Assembly (NCBI GenBank): GCA_018340805.1
Contig: JACMZG010001914.1
Coordinates: 24,302,853-24,366,852, forward strand
Source: Microvelia longipes
Taxonomy: Eukaryota; Arthropoda; Insecta; Hemiptera; Veliidae
DNA length: 64,000 nt
Reading direction: 5' to 3'
Below the pieces are notes generated by a model. That model had not been told where the DNA came from and ran no database searches. It was given only the letters and a program-made list of their open reading frames with translations. Positions 57,286 to 64,000 of this stretch are shown here, in pieces. Both the position numbers and the translations under genes were made by a program. The number at the start of each line of letters is the position of its first letter. Position 1 is the stretch's first letter.

Positions 57286-58604
57286 ATAAAATAAAAACAC
57301 CCTACTGAAGTAAGATTAAGCACTTGGCATACAAGTTTTTAGAATGATGTTTTGAGTACGTTGAGTATAGATAGACACAGATATTCTTCCACAACTCAGG
57401 GCACTCCGCATTTAAAGTGGGAGATTTCCGATAGCCACAGTTATACCACAACAACTAAATAGTCACCATATTATTGTTGGTCAATTTTTATATTAATATG
57501 ATGCTTATGATCCTGTAGTTCATGTGAACCCCTATTTTCTTTTTTTGGATCTATTTACCATTTAATTTTATGATTTGAGTGAAACATTAAGTGGTGATTT
57601 ATGAATATTAAAAGAAGGGATCATCTAGTCTAATGAAGTGCCGTGTTCAATGCATATATATGCAATTTAATTTTTGTTGTGAATTGTTTGTAAGTGTTGG
57701 AAATAAAACTATTTAAAAAAAAATCTGAATACGAGCGAAGCGAGTACGAATAAGTCATGTTGAGCTTAGTGATTTTTTTTATTTTCTTTTTTAACATTTT
57801 GTTTAGAATTATTTACAAAGAACGGCTTGAAGTGAAGTTAAAACCGACCATCCTGATTCCGTTTCACCCAAAGCCTTAAAGCTTAGAAAGGAAAAATAAG
57901 AAGTTAATCCTGTGTAAGTTAAAACTTATTATTACTTTTTATCTGAAGACTACTGATCCTTTTGAAAATAAACTGCTTCTCTCCATCTCTTTTAGTTCCT
58001 CTATCTCCCACTAGATGGCAGATAGTTTACTTCTTTTTTATCTTATTTTTGACACTGTTGTGGTTTCTTCCAAAAGAGTTGCTAGACTCCCAAGAGGCTT
58101 AATAAAGTTTTATTTTAACTTTTATTATTATTCCCTTTTTGTTTTCTGGTAACTGATAGTATCTTAATAAAGTACTTTTAAGTTTAACAATTTTAACCAA
58201 TCTTTAAGAACTTTATCTGCAACCAAAAGTAGAGTTTAGATTTTGAAGTAAAAGATTTCTATAAATCTGGTCTCGCTAGAAAAGCAATTGAACTTAGTAT
58301 GCGTTTTGTAGTCCGAAATCATTTAATGCCTATTAAACATTGTTGGTATTTTGTCAAGATTCAATTAATAAAAAAATGATGGTGTTTCGTTAATGAATTA
58401 AATATGGTCGGATAGCTAGACCTGAATAATTTCTTTTCTAATGCCAATTAAGGAATTGTTGGAAAAACGGAATCTAAAGAGTTGGAGTATGTATGTAAAA
58501 TTAACAAAATATCCCATATTTCTTTTAATGGTATCTATAATTTAGTATTTCACCATAAATTAACCTCTGATGTGTTTAGAGCGAAATTTCGTAATACAAT
58601 GGAC
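57286..58604. other. Unassigned stretch with a D1 scrap
   Basis: ATACGAGCGAAGCGAGTACG near 57729 is the D1 end motif. The rest is featureless. Confidence 0.5.
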
Positions 58605-58930
58605 TCTTGTCTCATTAGTGCCCAAAGTCTGATGGAGTATGCAAAGTGGCCTGTTGTCTCATTAGTGCCCAAAGTCTGATAGAGTATGCAAAGTGGCCTG
58701 TTGTCTCATTAGTGCCCAAAGTCTGATGGAGTATGCAAAGTGGCCTGTTGTCTCATTAGTGCCCAAAGTCTGATGGAGTATGCAAAGTGGCCTGTTGCCT
58801 CATTAGTTCCCAAAGTCTGATGGAGTATGCAAAGTGGCCTGTTGTCTCATTAGTGCCCAAAGTCTGATGGAGTATGCAAAATTACCAGTAGTCTAATTAG
58901 TTCCCAAAGTCTGGTGGAGTATGCAATATG
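58605..58930. repeat. Minisatellite (47-bp unit, 7 copies)
   Basis: CTCATTAGTGCCCAAAGTCT, then GATGGAGTATGCAAAGTGGC and CTGTTGT repeat without spacers. The last copies are diverged. Confidence 0.98.
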
Positions 58931-59964
58931 CATAACATTCTTATCTCCTATTACAACCAGTTTGGGAGAAAAGTTAAGGGTAAAGACTGACGTACATGGC
59001 AAATGTAGAACGATGACTTAGATATATATTTAAAAAGCATTATTACCAGGATAGAGTACATTTTTCTGAAGGCAACAATTAGAGCCTTAAATATGGGTGG
59101 TAATATAAATAATTAAAATCTAACGGTAAGTTAAACGTATCAAAACATAATAGAACACAAAGTTAGACGGATCGTCTTGAGGAAAAATCTTAAAGCAATA
59201 TTTCACCAAAAACAACGCAGCAAATATATAAGAAGAATTGCTTCTAATAAATCATAATATAAAATAAAGTTATATAAAAACCACTTCTAATGTACTCTTA
59301 ATAAAAAAAATCTAAATTGAAGCCATTTTCTATTTATTTTTTAAGGGAGAGTTCTTCTTTTGTTTGTCTTTTTTCTTTAAGTTTTTTTTAAGTTTATTAT
59401 TTTTAGGGAATGAAAATTACCAAAATTTATCTTTTTCTTTTCTAAAGGAAGATATTACAATTTAATTGACCATTAGCTTTTTTATAAGAAGTACATTATA
59501 CTGAGGATTTAAAAAAAATCAGCATTTGAATCTTTTAAAACACAATACACCATTGTTATTGTAATAAATAACTCATAATTAAAATAACTTCAAACTAAAA
59601 AAAATCTTTACATGTATCATTAACAGTGTTGTATACATAATTAAAATAAATTTAAACTAAAATGATATATGATTTTATTAGTATCTATTGACGTACACCA
59701 TTGGATAAACTTATTGCTTTAGGATCTAAGATGAAATAACTCTGAAGCAGATGCGAAATGGTTTGGGGTTTCCGAGATATTTTATGATAAACCTTTTTTC
59801 CTATTGTTTTATACTTGGATTTATAATAGAATTTTGAGACGGAAAAATGTCTTTTAAGATTAAAAATCTTTTGCATTAATATTATTTGAATATAAGTTAA
59901 AACATCGTTTGTATTGTTGGCTGTCTAAAATTATGGATAACATATTTAATATGTTTAGAGAGTA
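58931..59964. other. Unassigned AT-rich stretch
   Basis: No features recognised. Confidence 0.5.
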
Positions 59965-60550
59965 GAATCTTTAGAGAGCGTTTCGAGAAGTAGATTTAAA
60001 TGAATATCTTAAAATAGTTGTACTTTTAGAGAGTATATCGAGAAGTAGACTCAAATTAATCTTAAAAGATTTGTATCTTTAGAGTGTATATCGAGAAGTA
60101 GACTCAAATTAATCTTAAAAGATTAGTATCTTTAGAGAGTACATCGAGAAGTAGACTCAAATTAATCTTAAAAGATTTGTATCTTTAGAGTGTATATCGA
60201 GAAGTAGACTCAAATTAATCTTGAAAGATTTGTATCTTTAGAGTGTATATCGAGAAGCAGACTCAAATTAATCTTGAAAGATTTGTATCTTTAGACTGTA
60301 TATCCAGAAGCAGACTCAAATTAATCTTGAAAGATTTGTATCTTTAGAGTGTATATCGAGAAGTAGACTCAAATAATTCTTAAAAGATTTGTATCTTTAG
60401 AGTGTTATCGAGAAGTTCAAATAATTCTTAAGATTTGTATCTTTAGAGTGTATATTGAGAAGTAGACTCAAATTAATTATCTTAATCGATTTTTATCTTT
60501 CGAGTGTATATCAAGAAGTAGACTCAAATTAATATCTTAAAAGAGTGGTA
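59965..60550. repeat. Minisatellite (~54-bp unit, ~11 copies)
   Basis: The unit is GTATCTTTAGAGTGTATATC, then GAGAAGTAGACTCAAATTAA and TCTTAAAAGATTT. Several copies carry small deletions. Confidence 0.97.
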
Positions 60551-60927
60551 TCTTCAGAGATTTATCGAAATATATAGAGTAGTACTTATCGATAGTATAT
60601 CTATATATAGTCTCATAATTTTGACATCATTTATTATTTTTAAACAAATAACAATTGTTTCAATAAAGTTTAATCAGCTCTAAAATGTAAACAGTAGTTC
60701 AAGATACTTTTAGATAATTTAATGAGATCTCAACAAAAAGACCTATTATGTTTCTTATTAATAATTTCTAGACATCTTTTTTTGCATGATAAAAATTCTA
60801 TGAGAACTGTTAAACCAACATACAGCACCATACAGTAGTCGAGAATCAATTTGAGCGAAGTGTAGAGTCTCTAATTTGTCTGAAGCCAGTTAAGTACGGG
60901 GTAAGTAAGTTTTCGAAGATAGACCTA
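60551..60927. other. Unassigned stretch ending in a D1 scrap
   Basis: TTGAGCGAAGTGTAGAGTCT and AAGTACGGGGTAAGTAAGTT (60850-60915) are D1 terminal motifs. Confidence 0.55.
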
Positions 60928-60986
60928 TAATTTTTAAAACTCACGTCAAGAACTTAGAAAGTTCTTGACGTGAGTTTTAAAAATTA
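60928..60986. repeat. Perfect hairpin, 28-bp stem
   Basis: TAATTTTTAAAACTCACGTC then AAGAACTT is followed, after a 3-nt loop (AGA), by its exact complement. It directly abuts the D1 terminal motif. Confidence 0.97.
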
Positions 60987-61032
60987 ATTGACTTCCTTTA
61001 TGTAATCCTTATTATTTCGCCGTATTAATTTG

Positions 61033-61410
61033 ATTTATGTCAACATTCTTTTAGGTACTTATACCTTTAAAATCTATACAATGAGTTTTCTGCTCATTCA
61101 CTACCAGTTAGTTATGAAATGACCAATCTACAATACTAGCTATCATAGATTTAGCCTGCTTCACTGCTTAAGAGCCATCCTTATTTGACGTAACAGCCGA
61201 GAAATCATCAGCATAAAGGATTGATTTTTCACAATTTTAACTTCCTGGTAAGTCGTTGACGAAAATTAGAAATAAAATAGGTCCCAAAACAGAACCCTGA
61301 GGCACCTCTGAGGTTAATTTAACCCTCTCTAGGCTATTAAATTCAACTTCAGATTTGATATCTACAACTTTGTATGGACCTTTCTTAGAGTTTTGGCATG
61401 CTCCAGTCAC
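61033..61410 (-). pseudogene. Non-LTR retrotransposon reverse transcriptase, decayed fragment
   Basis: The minus strand reads, in one frame, TGACQNSKKGPYKVVDIKSE, then VPQGSVLGPILFLIFVNDLP, a stop, then SILYADDFSAVTSNKDGS, a stop, then KSMIASIVDWSFHN, a stop, then LVVNEQKTHCIDFKG. These are the conserved RT blocks of jockey/RTE-like LINE elements, with the catalytic YADD intact. There are four in-frame stops, and no endonuclease, ORF1 or 3' tail nearby, so it is a dead fragment. Confidence 0.88.
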
Positions 61411-61434
61411 TTAACATATTTGAGCTTCTGTCCA

Positions 61435-61560
61435 AAGTTAAATAAAGGGTTTTTGAGTTAGAAATACATAATAAAGTTAAACAAGGGGTTTAAGAGTCAG
61501 AAATACACTATAAAGTTAAATAAGGGTTTATGAGTCAGAAATAAACTATAAAGTTAAATT
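61435..61560. repeat. Short minisatellite (~37 bp, ~3.5 copies)
   Basis: AAAGTTAAATAAGGGTTTAT followed by GAGTCAGAAATACACTAT. Confidence 0.9.
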
Positions 61561-61811
61561 TAATCATTTATTTATAATTAACGATCATGGTAACATTTAT
61601 ATTTGGATATTAACAAATAGAAACTAAGAGACCTGGCATACTTACATTACGTTTCATATGCCAATCGATAAATCCAAAACTAATACTGATAACAAAAGAT
61701 TACTTTATATACATATATATAATATATATTATATATACATATGTATATAACATTATATACATGTGCTATATGTGTAAAAAAATTCAATTCGATTAAACAA
61801 CTTTTTGGAGT

Positions 61812-61897
61812 TTCGTGATTGGAAAATCACGAAAATCCGAACCCTATTGATTTTGATGACTTAAGGAACTAAGTCATCAAAATCAATAGGGTTCGGA
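61812..61897. repeat. Two adjacent hairpins, the second with a 28-bp perfect stem
   Basis: TTTCGTGATT / AATCACGAAA forms the first hairpin. TCCGAACCCTATTGATTTTG plus ATGACTTA and its exact complement around AGGAAC form the second (61836-61897). Confidence 0.95.
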
Positions 61898-62017
61898 ATA
61901 ACATGGTGGATTTTTGTACTTAGTTTATATCGATCCGAGAAAGTGTTCGAAAGTACCACAGAATCGTCTTGCAACGAAATCCCATACATATATACATACA
62001 AACCTACACATACACTC

Positions 62018-62019
<2 letters not shown>

Positions 62020-62098
<79 letters not shown>

Positions 62099-62106
62099 TA
62101 TATAAT

Positions 62107-62177
<71 letters not shown>

Positions 62178-62183
62178 ATATAT

Positions 62184-62236
<53 letters not shown>

Positions 62237-62240
62237 ATGT
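62020..62240. repeat. (AT)n(GT)n microsatellite
   Basis: About 165 bases of AT repeats with AATATATA breaks are followed by a (GT)n run. Confidence 0.98.
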
Positions 62241-63174
62241 ATGAATATGTGTACGATATTTTGTCTCATGTTATGAGACATGATAACTTAAGAAGACTTT
62301 ATAAGTGCACATTTTGAAGATTTGTTGTAAATGTTTGTGGGGTCATTATTTTTGGTTGATGACATCACACCTATTTCATAAGCTATAGGGTTTGAGACAT
62401 TAAAAAGGTTGATTTTTGTTTATATATTGTTGATTTTATATTCGCTATTTTAAAATTCGCTAAATTTGTCAAACAAATTCAAATAAATAAAACAAATTCA
62501 CAATCAAGTTTTGAAATTGTCAAAAATTCAAACTTTAGATTCTTGCCATAATATAAATGTGGTTAAGAAAAATCTACTATTTCCTTCCAAAGGAGGAGTA
62601 AGAAAAAGTAATAAATATTTCGATGTCACACTAAGAAATGCGAGGTTTGAGACATTATATAATAATATGCAGGTCGTTAGTCTTGCAGCGCTCCCAGGAG
62701 CCACAACGGAGGCCTTGCCAACTACAAAACCTCATTCCCCTCACCCCTAATTACTTTTTAATGGCTGGTTAGCACGGTATAAGCAGGGTGGTTTGTGTTT
62801 TCTTTTCCTTTTTAAAACTTGCTTAATCAGATTGTTTTCTTCCTTTATTTTAAAAGTTGTATTTAAAGATCATTAGATTTGGCAAAGGTTAGGATTAAGG
62901 TGTTGGAAGACATTATGGCTTAGTGTAATCATTGATAAGGAAGGTGATAATTAAACGACAGAGCAAAAAGTAGAAAAGTATTTAACACTGTCCATGGATT
63001 TTCTTATCATTTTCAAAATTAAATAGAAAAACTTTTTTCTACTTGATTAAAGCAATAACTTAATAAAGTTTTTGTCATACACTTAATGATCATTACCAGC
63101 AGGTAGTACAATTAAGTACTTTGATAAAAGCACACAAAATGTTGTTGGATAAAATTATAATTTTTGAACGACTT
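62241..63174. other. Unassigned stretch with one 79-codon frame
   Basis: The plus-strand frame 62511-62750 (containing GGVRKSNKYFDVTLRNARFE) has a slightly coding-like composition and ends in a Pro-rich tail, but I recognise no family. It could be an unidentified exon or a mobile-element relic. No splice context supports it. Confidence 0.3.
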
Positions 63175-63245
63175 ATATATTCTGAGGACGAGCGAAGCGA
63201 ATCCAAAGTGATGAAAAATTTACAGGTAGCCCGTACCTGATTTTT
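63175..63245 (+). repeat. Dispersed family D1, terminal fragment
   Basis: GAGGACGAGCGAAGCGAATC and ACAGGTAGCCCGTACCTGAT, followed by TTTT, match the family 3' end. Confidence 0.8.
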
Positions 63246-63415
63246 GTATCTAAAGACTTTTAAAGTAGTTTAGAATACATCTCTGAGATCAATAATTGTA
63301 TAGAAGAATGAGAGGAAGTCATACACGTTAAATAATAGAATAACAATACATAGGTGATAAGGGCACTTATAAGAGACTAGTTTTCTTTATATCAGAATCA
63401 TAATCAGAATAACAA

Positions 63416-63480
63416 TAGTCCAAGAACAGGACCTGAAGAAATGTGACTCATTTTGTACTATTTCAAACCAAACTTTTTTG
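63416..63480 (+). repeat. Dispersed repeat D3, copy 2
   Basis: AGTCCAAGAACAGGACCTGA, ATGTGACTCATTTTGTACTA and CAAACCAAACTTTT match 32697-32765. Confidence 0.8.
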
Positions 63481-63539
63481 GAAATATACCATAAATTAAA
63501 ACGGAATTGCATAGTCTGCCAATACAGAGTGGAGTCCTC

Positions 63540-64000
63540 CATATGATTGTGCATGCTCTAAATTTTAAAAAATCCCACAAATTTCAGTTTTCTTGGAATA
63601 AGTGGTTCTCTGAGGTTTGTGAGCAGAACACGAAGAGAACATTTTTTAAAGCTGATACAAGTTCCAATAAAACGAGTGTTAAACCATTAAAATCGAATAA
63701 CTACAACCAAAGTTATAGCTCTTTCAAAAACACTATACAAATGGTTTATTTATGCAGTCAGCGAAATTTCTTTGAAAAAAATGTTGGCTTTTTGTGCATT
63801 TTTTGATCATTTAACAAACGTCATAACTTTGTATATAGTTATCTAATTTTGATGAAAAAACTCCCCAATTGTAGAAAATTTTATCAGCTTTAAAAAAAAT
63901 CTCTTCGTGTTTTGCACACGACCCTTCCTATAAGTGGTTACTTATAGCAAGAAAACTGAAATTTGTGCGATTTTCTAATATTTTGAGCGAGCGCATTCAT
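63540..64000. repeat. Foldback element reaching the window end
   Basis: CACAAATTTCAGTTTTCTTG and AACACGAAGAGA with TTTTTTAAAGCTGATA on the left recur inverted at about 63880-63975, so the two arms are about 90-110 bp. The 99-codon plus-strand frame at 63507 lies across the left arm and is unlikely to be a gene. Confidence 0.8.

Noticed and set aside
58605..58930. Seven regular 47-bp repeats that could suggest a CRISPR array
   Set aside because: The repeats are contiguous with no unique spacers and the genome is a eukaryote; it is an ordinary minisatellite.

Overview
This is an AT-rich, repeat-dense piece of an animal nuclear genome. The only convincing host coding sequence is one exon of a class A neuropeptide GPCR of the SIFamide-receptor type, which points to an arthropod. 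The receptor is identified from family knowledge. The arthropod label is an inference from that, and I cannot name the species.

Layout. 1-3.49 kb is featureless AT-rich DNA. 3.49-4.49 kb holds the last exon of the receptor on the minus strand (TM4 to the C-terminus), with a good 3' splice site at its start, a poly(A) signal downstream, and an in-frame Thr-rich extension after the stop that could be a further mini-exon. I found no exon for TM1-TM3 in the remaining 59.5 kb. Much of the window may therefore be one very large intron plus upstream DNA of this gene.

The rest is mobile-element and tandem-repeat territory. (i) Penelope-like elements (PLEs): a GIY-YIG endonuclease fragment between inverted long terminal repeats (23.5-24.5 kb), a decayed PLE coding fragment beside a second inverted LTR pair (29.1-29.8 kb), a third LTR pair with a 12-bp target duplication (45.5-45.9 kb), and solo LTR pieces. 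The LTR pieces carry nine hammerhead-ribozyme-like cores in all. (ii) Non-autonomous hAT-like DNA elements with CAGTGGCG ends and 8-bp target duplications at 13.3, 16.8-18.5 and 46.5-48.1 kb, and a further 8-bp-TSD MITE at 28.3 kb. (iii) A decayed non-LTR retrotransposon reverse transcriptase at 61.0-61.4 kb. (iv) A ~700-bp dispersed family, called D1 here, with about ten copies or fragments; its terminal segment has been amplified into a 2.1-kb higher-order satellite at 6.15-8.23 kb. (v) Other dispersed families, labelled D2 to D6. (vi) A 1.6-kb head-to-tail duplication at 9.8-13.0 kb. (vii) At least 14 minisatellites and about ten AT/GT microsatellites. (viii) Several near-perfect hairpins and foldback elements.

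Apart from the receptor exon and the PLE endonuclease frame, the open reading frames are simple-repeat or chance frames. There is no operon-like organisation and no RNA gene beyond tRNA-derived SINE-like heads and the hammerhead-like motifs. All coordinates and similarities were read by eye; no alignment or database search was run.
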